From assembly GCF_014651815.1 (NCBI RefSeq), contig NZ_BMXP01000002.1, positions 248,001 to 312,000 of the forward strand: 64,000 bases of DNA. Direction: 5' to 3'. Positions within the stretch are counted from its first letter, which is position 1, and each line of letters starts with the position of its first letter. The stretch is from Alteromonas halophila (lineage in GTDB: Bacteria; Pseudomonadota; Gammaproteobacteria; Enterobacterales; Alteromonadaceae). A program made the position numbers and the translations under genes. Positions 9,725 to 19,239 of this stretch are shown one piece after another. Under the pieces are notes generated by a model. It saw only the letters and a program-made list of their open reading frames with translations, searched no databases and had not been told where the DNA came from.

Positions 9725-9749
9725 AAAAAGGGAGGCAAATGTGCCTCCC
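9725..9749 (-). terminator. rho-independent terminator of the S9 peptidase gene
   Basis: Read on the minus strand: an 8-bp perfect stem GGGAGGCA/TGCCTCCC with loop CATT, followed by TTTTTATT. It lies 21 bases past the peptidase stop and may also stop the convergent lipoprotein transcript. Confidence 0.8.
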
Positions 9750-9770
9750 CATATTCATTTCATTGCTGAA

Positions 9771-11846
9771 TTACTGTTCCTGGTTGTCGGTTTTATAACG
9801 TTCAAACCAGGCCAGAATATTGCCCACTTTCTGGATAAGACGTGATGGTTTACCGGCAATACCGTGAGGGGAGCCCGGTATACGCACCATGGCAGCGTCT
9901 ACACCTTGCAGGCGGAGGGCCTGATAGAATTGCTCTGACTCGCTGATTGGCGTGCGGTAGTCGGCTTCACCCGTTAACAACATGGTGGGTGTCTTAACAT
10001 TGCCGACCAGTGATAATGGGCTGCGATCCCACAGTTTATCGGCCACTTCCCAGGGCATATCTGACATCCAGTACTGACTAAAGAAAGGATACGCATCCGC
10101 CGTCAGTGCAAAACTTACCCAGTTAATCACCGGCTTGGCGACCACGGCAGCACGGAACCGGTCAGTTTTACCCACAGACCAGGCTGTCAGCACACCGCCC
10201 CCAGAGCCACCGGTAATGAAAAGGTTGTCCTTATCAATAAAGCCTTTGTCAATTGTCGCGTCGACCACATCCATCAAATCATTGTAATCTTCTGACGGGT
10301 AATTGTGGTGAATAAGGTTGCCAAAGTCTTCGCCGTACGAAGAGCTGCCGCGAGGGTTTGACCATACCACCACGTAGCCCTTTGCGGCCATTAACTGAAT
10401 TTCCATAGAAAAATGGGGGCCATAGGCTGCGTGCGGGCCGCCGTGGATTTCCAGGATAAGTGGATACGACTTATTTTTGTCAAAATTCGGCGGATAGGCA
10501 ATCCAGGCGTCGATGTCGCGGTCATCCACAGACGAGGTAACGTCCATGGCCTCAACCTTCGCCAGATTGAGGTGACCCAGTGCATCTTCGTTGAGGTTGG
10601 TCAGGGTTGTTTGCTTGCCACTGCGGGTTAGTAGCGCTAAATCTGCCGGTTGCATACTGTTTGCTTTGGTATACACAATGTCGCCCTGCTGGCTTAATGC
10701 AAACTCCCCCGATGTGTAGGGGCGTCCCAGCGATTGCCCGCCGATTGCAATATCCAGCGCCTGAATTTCACCATCGAGATTGACCCTGGCCAGACGCGTA
10801 TTGCCTTTATCCTGATACGAGAACACCAGCGTGTTACTGTTTTGTGCCCAGACATAGTCGCCAATGCTGCGGTCCAGACCAGTAGTGATTCTTGTGGTGC
10901 TGTTATCACTTAAATCCATGATCACAATGTCGCCATTCTGGTACGACAACTTGCGATCATTAAGCTGCATAAAGGCCAGTTTTTTACCGTCCGGGCTTAT
11001 TACCGGGTTGCCCTCCGGCCCTTCGATGTCTGTGACCTGTGTGACGTCAGCGGTATCAATGCTGACTTTATAAATATCACTGACCAGCGGATGCAGAGCA
11101 TAGTTTTCATCACGTTGGGCTGAAAAATAAATGCTTTGGTCGTCGCGGCTGAAATTCAGGCTGCCCGAGTTAGGATAATTCCCGGTCGTCAGCTGACGTG
11201 GCGTGCCCCCTTCAACACCCAGAATATAAATCTGATTGTGGCCATCGGGGAGATACCCGGCACCGTCGGCGCGGTATTGGGTTCTTTCAATGTAGGTTGC
11301 AGGCTCTGCCCAGGTCGCTCCCTTTGGTTTCGCGGGCATATTGGTAAACAGACTTGCGGGTTTTGACGGTGTAAACATGGTAAAGGCCAGTGTTTTACCA
11401 TCGTGAGACCAGGTTATATTGCCCGGGCTGTGCTCCAGATTCGTCAGTTTTGCCGTGCGGTCACTGTCAAGATAGCGTACATAGAGCTGCACTGAACCGC
11501 CAGCATCTGACAGATAGGCCAGCTTGCTGCCATCAGGGGACAGGGCGGTCGCAAAGGCATTCGCACTGTCTGCCATCAGTGGCCGGTGAGACATATCATC
11601 CAGGTTTACCTGCCAGACGCTGGTGCGCGTGCTGTCACTCATAATGTCAGAAGAGCGACGCTCATAAATGACACTGCTGCCATCAGGGGAGAATTGCGGT
11701 GCAGCCGGGTACTCCAGGTTAAATGTATCTTTGTAGTCAAGAGTGGTCGGCAACGCCGGCGTGTCATCTTTTGCCAGCGCGGCCCCTGTAAACGCAGCAA
11801 ATGTCGCTGCAACAAGCCCCGGTAGCGCCCTATAGTGATGTCGCAT
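9771..11846 (-). CDS. S9 family prolyl oligopeptidase/dipeptidyl peptidase
   Basis: 691 residues from ATG 11846, supported by AGAAGGA just upstream; an ORF start 10 codons earlier lacks a site. A signal peptide (to about residue 25, ending GAALA) suggests periplasmic export. An N-terminal WD40-like propeller shows repeats of the type FSPDGSS and SPDGSKLAYLSD. The C-terminal alpha/beta hydrolase has nucleophile Ser in TGGSGGGV (about 545), Asp in GEADYRTP (about 628) and His in SPHGI (about 659). It should cleave short, possibly proline-containing, peptides. Confidence 0.93.
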   Translation of the reverse strand: MRHHYRALPGLVAATFAAFTGAALAKDDTPALPTTLDYKDTFNLEYPAAPQFSPDGSSVIYERRSSDIMSDSTRTSVWQVNLDDMSHRPLMADSANAFATALSPDGSKLAYLSDAGGSVQLYVRYLDSDRTAKLTNLEHSPGNITWSHDGKTLAFTMFTPSKPASLFTNMPAKPKGATWAEPATYIERTQYRADGAGYLPDGHNQIYILGVEGGTPRQLTTGNYPNSGSLNFSRDDQSIYFSAQRDENYALHPLVSDIYKVSIDTADVTQVTDIEGPEGNPVISPDGKKLAFMQLNDRKLSYQNGDIVIMDLSDNSTTRITTGLDRSIGDYVWAQNSNTLVFSYQDKGNTRLARVNLDGEIQALDIAIGGQSLGRPYTSGEFALSQQGDIVYTKANSMQPADLALLTRSGKQTTLTNLNEDALGHLNLAKVEAMDVTSSVDDRDIDAWIAYPPNFDKNKSYPLILEIHGGPHAAYGPHFSMEIQLMAAKGYVVVWSNPRGSSSYGEDFGNLIHHNYPSEDYNDLMDVVDATIDKGFIDKDNLFITGGSGGGVLTAWSVGKTDRFRAAVVAKPVINWVSFALTADAYPFFSQYWMSDMPWEVADKLWDRSPLSLVGNVKTPTMLLTGEADYRTPISESEQFYQALRLQGVDAAMVRIPGSPHGIAGKPSRLIQKVGNILAWFERYKTDNQEQ

Positions 11847-11931
11847 AGTGTATCCTTCTTGGTAGTGTCGGCACACCTTGTATCTGCGCTGAATGCAGGC
11901 ACGCCGTGTTCGAACAACAAGTCATTCGTGC

Positions 11932-12279
11932 TTAATGATGCGCATTCCCTGAACGCAGAGAAAGGCGGCCCGACAGAATATCTTTAAACATTACCCAGTC
12001 ACCCATCAGGCTGTACAGCGGGTAACGAAATGTCGCCGGCCGGTTTTTTTCGAAAAAGAAATGTCCGACCCAGGCGAACCCATAGCCAATGACCGGCAGC
12101 AACCATAGCCATACCCATTGTTGCGTGACAATCGCGAAGAGCGCGACCGCCAGCACCAGCCAGGAGCCAATAAAATGCAGCAAACGGCAGGTGGGATGGT
12201 CATGTTCGCTGAGGTAATACGGATAAAATTCGCGAAATGTATCAAAATCTTGTGACTGATCAGTATCGTGTGAAGTCAT
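11932..12279 (-). CDS. Mpo1-like (DUF962) membrane protein
   Basis: 115 residues from ATG 12279, preceded by GGGAG. It matches DUF962/Mpo1: FREFYPYYLSEHDHPTCRLLHFIG at the N-terminus, with His residues like those that bind Fe in yeast Mpo1. Two or three hydrophobic helices follow, then the GHFFFEKNRPATF-YPLYSLMGDWVMF signature. Yeast Mpo1 is a dioxygenase that shortens 2-hydroxy fatty acids; the bacterial role is unproven. Divergent from the cnoX-like gene, with a 10-bp dyad in the gap. Confidence 0.85.
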   Translation of the reverse strand: MTSHDTDQSQDFDTFREFYPYYLSEHDHPTCRLLHFIGSWLVLAVALFAIVTQQWVWLWLLPVIGYGFAWVGHFFFEKNRPATFRYPLYSLMGDWVMFKDILSGRLSLRSGNAHH

Positions 12280-12324
12280 GGCAGGCTCCCGCAGCATGTT
12301 ACAGGAAGGTTAACACCATATTGT

Positions 12325-12357
12325 ACAGACAGCCAAAAATTGCATAAGGCTGTCTGT
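12325..12357. promoter_or_regulatory. 10-bp inverted repeat between mpo1-like and cnoX genes
   Basis: ACAGACAGCC (12325-12334) and GGCTGTCTGT (12348-12357) pair perfectly across a 13-base AT-rich loop. There is no T-run on either side, so it is not a simple terminator. It could be an operator or a leader hairpin. Confidence 0.45.
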
Positions 12358-12455
12358 CGCTGAAACAACGCAGGCTGTCGTCCGTAATGGGTTGTATTTT
12401 TAGCTTACGCGCCCCATATTCCGATACAACGAAAATTAAGGTAAAGGCAGATTTC

Positions 12456-13337
12456 ATGGATAATTTAGTAGACAGTGCCTCAATGGGGGCGTCCGCCAAC
12501 ATCGTCGATATCACCGTAGAAAATTTTCAGCAGGTTGTGCTGCAGGAATCACAGCATAAGCTGGTTATGATTGACTTTTGGGCTGACTGGTGCGAACCCT
12601 GCAAAGATCTGCTGCCGATTCTGGAAAAGCTGGCTGCGGAATATCAGCAGCATATGATCCTGGCGAAGGTTGACTGTGAAGCTCAACAGGAGGTCGCTGG
12701 TCAGTTCGGTATTCGCAGCCTGCCTACCGTGATGCTGGTGAAAGACGGCCAGCCAGTTGATGGGTTTGCCGGCGTTCAGCCAGAAGCGCAAATTCGGGAA
12801 ATGCTGGCGAAATACTTACCTGCGCCGGAAGATGAAGCGTTACAGGAAGCCGCGCAAAAGGCACAGAGTGGCGACTATCAGGCGGCATTTCCGTTGGCGA
12901 AGCAGGCGTTTGACCTTAACCCTGACAACATCGATGCTAAATTTCTGTATATCGACTGTTTAGTAGAGACGGGTTCAGTCAATCAGGCAAAGGACCTGCT
13001 CGAGCAGGTCAGAATGGTCGATCAGGATCAGCGTTATCAGGCGCTTGCTGGCAAAATCGAGCTGGCTGAACAGGCTGCGGATTCACCGGAGATACGTCAG
13101 TTGCAGGAGCAGGTGGAATCAAATCCCGATGACTTGCAGGCTAAAATTAATCTTGCGGTGCAACTGCAGCAGGCTCACCGTGTTGATGAGGCTTTGTCAT
13201 TGTTATTCTCGGTGCTGGTAAAAGATTTAAATTTCGGTGACGCCCGCAAAACCACGCTGGATATGATTAATGCATTGCCAGATGGCGATCCGCTTAAATC
13301 TGAATATCGCCGTAAAGTTTACGGGTTATTGTACTAA
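12456..13337 (+). CDS. cnoX: thioredoxin-TPR co-chaperone, CnoX/YbbN family
   Basis: 293 residues from ATG 12456 (AAGGTAAAGG upstream); the longer frame to 12387 reads through untranslated-looking sequence. Residues 15-125 are a thioredoxin fold with FWADWCEPCKDLLPILEKL and cis-proline RSLPTVML. Residues 130-290 are TPR-like helices, as in E. coli CnoX, which guards chloride-stressed proteins and passes them to GroEL and DnaK. E. coli CnoX lacks the two redox cysteines, whereas this one keeps CEPC and may be an active reductase. Cytoplasmic. Confidence 0.9.
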   Translation: MDNLVDSASMGASANIVDITVENFQQVVLQESQHKLVMIDFWADWCEPCKDLLPILEKLAAEYQQHMILAKVDCEAQQEVAGQFGIRSLPTVMLVKDGQPVDGFAGVQPEAQIREMLAKYLPAPEDEALQEAAQKAQSGDYQAAFPLAKQAFDLNPDNIDAKFLYIDCLVETGSVNQAKDLLEQVRMVDQDQRYQALAGKIELAEQAADSPEIRQLQEQVESNPDDLQAKINLAVQLQQAHRVDEALSLLFSVLVKDLNFGDARKTTLDMINALPDGDPLKSEYRRKVYGLLY

Positions 13338-13399
13338 CCGCTCTGCGGTCACCAGACTGTAAGCCTGAATGCTCACAGGCGTTGGTGGTGAGGTAATGG

Positions 13400-13813
13400 T
13401 CAGGGTTTGAAGCCCTGATCTGCCAGCCAGTTTAAGGCTGAAAAATACGTGGTAAAGTATTCACGCTGGTAATCACCGACATCAAAGGTCTGGTCACCTG
13501 AGGGATGCGTTCTCTCCAGTTGCGCACGTTTTATCATGCCAGGGTCAAGGACATAAGCGGCGCGCTTAAGCCCGTGCTCAATATTGAATTTTATAGCATT
13601 GCTGAGGCAGTTCTGGCATTCCGGTGTGGAGAGTACCCAGCGTCTGCCATCCATGAGTGCAGCCCAGGGCGCCCCTTTAAATAAACGCACCATATCCTGC
13701 ATATCCACGACCATGGCTTCGGCTGTTTTCAGATTCCACGCACCTGTCGCGAATACCTCAAGCACATTGCCGGAAATATCCAGAGTGTAGTTACCGTACC
13801 GGGGAAATCGCAT
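13400..13813 (-). CDS. conserved protein, STAS/SpoIIAA-like fold suspected
   Basis: 137 residues from ATG 13813 with AAGGAT upstream; the frame extends to 13984 without a good site. It begins RFPRYGNYTLDISGNVLEVF and has the pattern VVDMQDMVRLFKGAPWAALMDGR seen in small proteins with a SpoIIAA/STAS-like beta-alpha fold. There is no signal peptide or membrane helix. Cys at CQNC could be accidental. The function is not recognised. Divergent from the PLP enzyme gene. Confidence 0.7.
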   Translation of the reverse strand: MRFPRYGNYTLDISGNVLEVFATGAWNLKTAEAMVVDMQDMVRLFKGAPWAALMDGRRWVLSTPECQNCLSNAIKFNIEHGLKRAAYVLDPGMIKRAQLERTHPSGDQTFDVGDYQREYFTTYFSALNWLADQGFKP

Positions 13814-13982
13814 TGCGTTTATCCTTGCATACTGCCCGCCAATAGGAGTCTGAAAGTAGTTATAGCAGATATCGAAAAACAATGCGTTGTATATGCATGG
13901 CAAAACGCAACTGGTCAGTGGACTGGAATACTGGTCAAAGTCTGATAAAGTGCGAAGCGGAATTTTCACACTGTATATCACC

Positions 13983-15152
13983 ATGTACCAACACTTTTAC
14001 TCTCGCTTTTTAGCGGCCAATCAGGGCAAACAACATTACGCCTGTCACAGCCATTATTACTGGCCGGATGTGACCCGGGAAGCGATGTTGCAATACTGGG
14101 ACGACAGCGCAAAGCATGTTGACGATAAATGGCAGGTGTTTTTTTCTGATGTCGTGCCGGCATTACAGGCATCGATCAGCGACATACTGGGGACGGATGA
14201 TCCGGCACAAATTGTGTTTGCGCCGAATACACACGAGCTGGTCTACCGCATACTGAGCTGCTTTGATTTTGGCAAACCACTCACTATTCTCTCCACCGAC
14301 AGTGAATTCCACAGTTTTCACCGACAGGCAAACCGGCTGGCCGAGCATGAACATGTGACGCTGGTATCGACGTCCAGCATGCCGTTTGCTACGTTTACCG
14401 AGCGCTTTATCCAGCAAATCAGGGACACCCACCCCGACGTCGTTTTCTTCAGCCAGGTCTTTTTCAATTCCGGCTTCGCGGTTGAGGACATCCAGACTAT
14501 TGTTGATGCCATCGACAATCCCAACACCATCATTGTTATCGACGGCTACCACAGCTTTATGGCGCGTCCGATTGATATCAGCAAGATGCAGTCTCGGGTC
14601 TTTTTTCTTGCCGGCGGGTATAAATACGCCCAGGCCGGGGAGGGCGTGTGTTTTGCCCACGTGCCGCCAGGCTGCACACTGCGACCGGCTCACACCGGCT
14701 GGTATGCCGAGTTCGGCGCGCTGGATAAGCCACGCGACGGGCAGGTGCAATACAGCCAGGATGGCATGCGCTTCGCCGGCGCAACCATGGATTTTAGCGC
14801 CCTGTATCGCCTGCGTGCGGTTTTCAAGCTGCTAGAGGATAACAACATCACCGTGCGCGATATTCACGAGCATGTATCGTCGCTGCAACGCGTATTTCTT
14901 GAAAAACTTGACGAATGTGGACACCCACAGTTAAACCGCGACAACCTGCTGGTTAAGGACACCCACAATCGTGGCCACTTCCTGACCTTCCAGCTCCCTG
15001 ATGCAGACACCACCGCAGAGCTTGCTGCCTGGTTGCGTAAGCAGGGGATCTTTACCGATTACCGAGGCGATCGCATACGTTTTGGGCTGGGGCTGTACCA
15101 CACTGCCGACAGCATTGATCTGACATGCCTTAAGCAACATGCAGGGGTGTAA
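13983..15152 (+). CDS. PLP-dependent class V aminotransferase/kynureninase-like protein
   Basis: 389 residues from ATG 13983. It shows fold type I PLP features: FAPNTHELVYRIL near residue 80, a VVIDGYHSFMARPIDI-type Asp before the cofactor, and the Schiff-base Lys in LAGGYKYAQAGEG (about 213). The closest family by eye is class V (kynureninase/NifS/isopenicillin epimerase-like); the substrate is not evident. Its stop overlaps the start of yjeT (TAATG), so it is coupled to the yjeT-purA run. No clear Shine-Dalgarno is seen. Confidence 0.8.
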   Translation: MYQHFYSRFLAANQGKQHYACHSHYYWPDVTREAMLQYWDDSAKHVDDKWQVFFSDVVPALQASISDILGTDDPAQIVFAPNTHELVYRILSCFDFGKPLTILSTDSEFHSFHRQANRLAEHEHVTLVSTSSMPFATFTERFIQQIRDTHPDVVFFSQVFFNSGFAVEDIQTIVDAIDNPNTIIVIDGYHSFMARPIDISKMQSRVFFLAGGYKYAQAGEGVCFAHVPPGCTLRPAHTGWYAEFGALDKPRDGQVQYSQDGMRFAGATMDFSALYRLRAVFKLLEDNNITVRDIHEHVSSLQRVFLEKLDECGHPQLNRDNLLVKDTHNRGHFLTFQLPDADTTAELAAWLRKQGIFTDYRGDRIRFGLGLYHTADSIDLTCLKQHAGV

Positions 15153-15346
15153 TGACGATGGAATGGCTGTGGGCTGCACTGGCATTGGTATGCGTTATTG
15201 AAGGGCTTGGCCCGCTATTGTTCCCGGATCGCTGGCGACTGTATCTGTTAAAGATCAGTCAGCAGCCTTCGAACCAGCTACGCCAGGTTGGCGGGGTATT
15301 CGTTGTGATCGGTGTTGTGACGCTGTATTACCTTTCAAGTCACTGA
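15152..15346 (+). CDS. yjeT: DUF2065 small inner-membrane protein
   Basis: 64 residues starting in the TAATG overlap with the upstream gene. It matches the YjeT family: WLWAALALVCVIEGLGPLLFPDRW and a second membrane helix with GGVFVVIGVVTLYYL, so two helices span the inner membrane. In E. coli it sits between hflC and purA; here purA follows but hflKC does not precede. The function is unknown. Confidence 0.9.
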   Translation: MTMEWLWAALALVCVIEGLGPLLFPDRWRLYLLKISQQPSNQLRQVGGVFVVIGVVTLYYLSSH

Positions 15347-15472
15347 AATCCCGAAAACTTCCTGAAAATTCAACGCGCATTGAATGGATTGCGCTGATTT
15401 TTTGCGCATAAAACAGATGATCACACGGCGATAATTTTGTAGAATCCACGCCTAATTTTTTAACACATATGA

Positions 15473-16774
<1,302 letters not shown>

Positions 16775-16823
16775 TCGCGGTCAGGATCACAGTAGATCCA
16801 TAGCTTATCCCCTGATTTATCCA

Positions 16824-16848
16824 CAGCCTGCTTAATGCAGGCTGTTTT
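16824..16848 (+). terminator. rho-independent terminator after purA
   Basis: Stem CAGCCTGC/GCAGGCTG (8 bp) with loop TTAAT, then TTTT. It lies 50 bases past the purA stop. Confidence 0.85.
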
Positions 16849-16953
16849 CGTACAGCGCTTGATTTTTCAGGCTTGCCAAGGTGCTGACACTCCTCTATTC
16901 TCAACTGCTCAGGTTAACTTACCACAGCGTCTCTACAGGAGTGTTTTCGGATC

Positions 16954-18360
16954 ATGATCCCTACAGCACAGGCCGAGTCGGATCTGGCGATCCCATCAAT
17001 GCAACCATTACTTGATAATCTCAACGCCGTTTTTGCGACGGGCAAAACCCGTTCGCTCGACTGGCGTCGCCAGCAACTTAATGCACTGGAGTCGCTTGTC
17101 AGTGATAATGACGTCGCTATTCAGCGGGCGCTGAAAAGTGATCTGGGAAAATGTGAAATGGAAGCCTGGGCGTCAGAAATTGGATTTTTGCTGAGCGATA
17201 TTGCGCATACCCGCAAACACTTGGGAAAGTGGAGTTCACCGCGTAAAGTCGGTACGCCGCTTGTTGCGTGGCCTGGCAAGAGTTATCAATTACCAGAACC
17301 ACTGGGAACCGTGCTGATAATCGGCGCCTGGAACTACCCACTACAGCTGACGCTGGCGCCATTTGTGGCCGCAATAGCAGCAGGTAACTGCGCGGTCCTC
17401 AAACCTTCTGAGCTGGCGCCTGCAACGTCTGCAGTTATCGCTGAGCTAATACCAAAATATTTAGATAGCTCAGCCGTTGCCGTGGTTGAGGGGGGCAAAG
17501 ATGAGAGTACTGCGCTGCTTGCCTGTCGCTGGGATCATATCTTTTATACCGGTGGGGAAGCAGTAGGAAAAATAGTGATGCGGGCTGCCTCAGCGCATCT
17601 GACACCGGTCACGCTGGAACTAGGTGGGAAGAGCCCCTGTCTGGTTGATAAACGTGCCGATCTTAAGGTGACAGCCAGACGCATTGTGTGGGGGAAATGG
17701 ATGAATGCCGGGCAGACCTGCATCGCACCGGATTATGTGCTGGTAGAGCAGGAGCATGTGGACGCATTTGTCGCCGCGATTAAAGCGGAATTACATGCCC
17801 AGTACGGCGAGAATCCCCTGCAGTCTGCCGACTATGGAAAAATCATCAACGCCAGGCATCTGCGCCGTTTACAGAGTTATGTTGAAGAAGTAAGTGTTCA
17901 CTATGGTGGAGAGGTCGACGAAATGGCGCTTCGTATGGCGCCGACGCTGGTTGTCGATCCGGATCTGCAAAGTGATCTAATGCAGGAAGAAATTTTCGGG
18001 CCGGTGCTGCCCATCATTCCTCTGGCGTCCCTGGAAGATGCGATAGAAACAGTCCGGGCACGTCCTAAACCTCTCGCGTTGTATTTGTTTACCAGTGACG
18101 ATAAGTTGCAGCAACGGGTACTGAGTCAGTGCAGTGCAGGCAGTGTCTGTGTGAATGATACCATGCTGTTTATGACCAACCCTGAACTGCCGTTTGGTGG
18201 GGTTGGTAACAGTGGAATGGGAAGCTACCACGGGCGTGCCGGGTTTGATACATTCAGCCACCTCAAATCTGTAATGCGACGCGGATTTTCTTTTGACGTC
18301 GCGTTCCGCTACCCGCCGTATACATCACTCAAGCGTAGTATTCTTAAGAAATTACTTTAG
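16954..18360 (+). CDS. aldehyde dehydrogenase, ALDH3-like class
   Basis: 468 residues. NAD(P)-dependent oxidation of fatty or aromatic aldehydes is likely. Features: PLGTVLIIGAWNYPLQLTLAP, the catalytic Glu in TLELGGKSP (about 221), the nucleophile Cys in MNAGQTCIAPDY (about 255), EEIFGPVLPI and the C-terminal LPFGGVGNSGMGSYHG. The length and the hydrophobic, basic C-terminal tail (PPYTSLKRSILKKLL) fit ALDH3/coniferyl-type enzymes, some of which touch membranes. The VOC gene follows 15 bases on, preceded by GGAAGGAG. Confidence 0.95.
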   Translation: MIPTAQAESDLAIPSMQPLLDNLNAVFATGKTRSLDWRRQQLNALESLVSDNDVAIQRALKSDLGKCEMEAWASEIGFLLSDIAHTRKHLGKWSSPRKVGTPLVAWPGKSYQLPEPLGTVLIIGAWNYPLQLTLAPFVAAIAAGNCAVLKPSELAPATSAVIAELIPKYLDSSAVAVVEGGKDESTALLACRWDHIFYTGGEAVGKIVMRAASAHLTPVTLELGGKSPCLVDKRADLKVTARRIVWGKWMNAGQTCIAPDYVLVEQEHVDAFVAAIKAELHAQYGENPLQSADYGKIINARHLRRLQSYVEEVSVHYGGEVDEMALRMAPTLVVDPDLQSDLMQEEIFGPVLPIIPLASLEDAIETVRARPKPLALYLFTSDDKLQQRVLSQCSAGSVCVNDTMLFMTNPELPFGGVGNSGMGSYHGRAGFDTFSHLKSVMRRGFSFDVAFRYPPYTSLKRSILKKLL

Positions 18361-18375
18361 GAAGGAGAAACAAGT

Positions 18376-18792
18376 ATGCCGCAACCGTTCCATCTGGCAA
18401 TACCGGTGATTGATCTGGCTGCATCAGCCGCGTTTTATGGTGAACTGCTTGGCTGTGAACGCGGGCGCAGTGATGCGCACTGGATTGACTGGAATTTTTT
18501 TGGTCATCAACTGGTGACGCACAAAGTCGCGGCAATGCCAGAGGAGCCGGCACCCAATCAGGTTGATTCACACGCAGTGCCAGTGCCGCATTTTGGTGTG
18601 GTGCTCGATATGGATGACTGGAAGGCACTGGCGCATCGGCTGGAGACGGCGGGGGTGGCGTTTATTGTCGAACCCTACCTGCGCTTTGTTGGACAGCCAG
18701 GTGAACAGGCCACAATGTTCTTTCGGGACCCCAACGGCAATGCATTAGAACTCAAGGCGTTCGCTGATCCCGGGCAACTGTTCGCAACCTGA
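18376..18792 (+). CDS. VOC-family (glyoxalase/bleomycin resistance fold) protein
   Basis: 138 residues, start with GAAGGAGAAA. Two beta-alpha-beta-beta-beta repeats are visible: FHLAIPVIDLAASAAFYGELLG at the start, and a second half with VPHFGVVLDMDDW and the end MFFRDPNGNALELKAF, where the late Glu is the usual metal ligand. Likely a dioxygenase, lyase or binding protein; the substrate is unknown. In an operon with the aldehyde dehydrogenase. Confidence 0.9.
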   Translation: MPQPFHLAIPVIDLAASAAFYGELLGCERGRSDAHWIDWNFFGHQLVTHKVAAMPEEPAPNQVDSHAVPVPHFGVVLDMDDWKALAHRLETAGVAFIVEPYLRFVGQPGEQATMFFRDPNGNALELKAFADPGQLFAT

Positions 18793-18808
18793 GATTTCTG
18801 CAGGGGCA

Positions 18809-18829
18809 CTGCCATCTTCAAGATGGCAG
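18809..18829. repeat. 10-bp near-perfect hairpin after the VOC gene
   Basis: CTGCCATCTT-C-AAGATGGCAG starts 17 bases past the VOC stop. No T-run follows, so it may be a weak or rho-assisted terminator, or an mRNA 3' end stabiliser. Confidence 0.5.
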
Positions 18830-18936
18830 CAAACACACTGACTTCTGAACGCCAGATGCAAATGTTTCGTAGTTAATTACGGATACTCACCGTTACTGGT
18901 GGGCGAGCCTTCAATATCCGGCACATGAGGTGAATG

Positions 18937-19200
18937 ATGAGCAGTAAGCATGGTAAACAGATTAAGGATGACAGCCGCTACGAAGCATTGCGTGAGCAGG
19001 GTTACAGTAAAGAAAAGTCTGCCCGTATTGCCAACGCACAGGCCAACACGTCATATTCCCCCTCTAAAAAAGGCGGGAAAGCATCTCCGTATGAGGACCG
19101 CACTAAACAGGAGTTGTATGACAAGGCGAGGGAAATCGGCATTGAGGGACGTTCTAAAATGTCGAAAAACGAGCTGATTGAGGCACTTCGTAACCACTAG
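18937..19200 (+). CDS. small protein with Rho N-terminal-like (SAP-type) helix domain
   Basis: 87 residues from ATG 18937 (GAGG six bases upstream; ATG 18934 is the alternative). The N-terminal half is a charged YEALREQGYSKEKSARIANAQ motif found in small plasmid- or stress-related proteins. The C-terminal DRTKQELYDKAREIGIEGRSKMSK-ELIEAL part is the Rho_N/SAP helix-extended-loop-helix that binds nucleic acids in relatives. Cytoplasmic. The role is unknown; a nucleoid or stress protein is plausible. Confidence 0.85.
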   Translation: MSSKHGKQIKDDSRYEALREQGYSKEKSARIANAQANTSYSPSKKGGKASPYEDRTKQELYDKAREIGIEGRSKMSKNELIEALRNH

Positions 19201-19239
19201 ATCGTGGAGAGCTAATCAGCGAATAAACACCCACCTTCC

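Noticed and set aside
14423..14966. Three GGACACCCAC copies in the PLP enzyme gene, and one at 47278 in the TonB gene
   Set aside because: They fall on ordinary codons (Thr-His-Pro type) without hairpins or conserved flanks, so chance codon use explains them.
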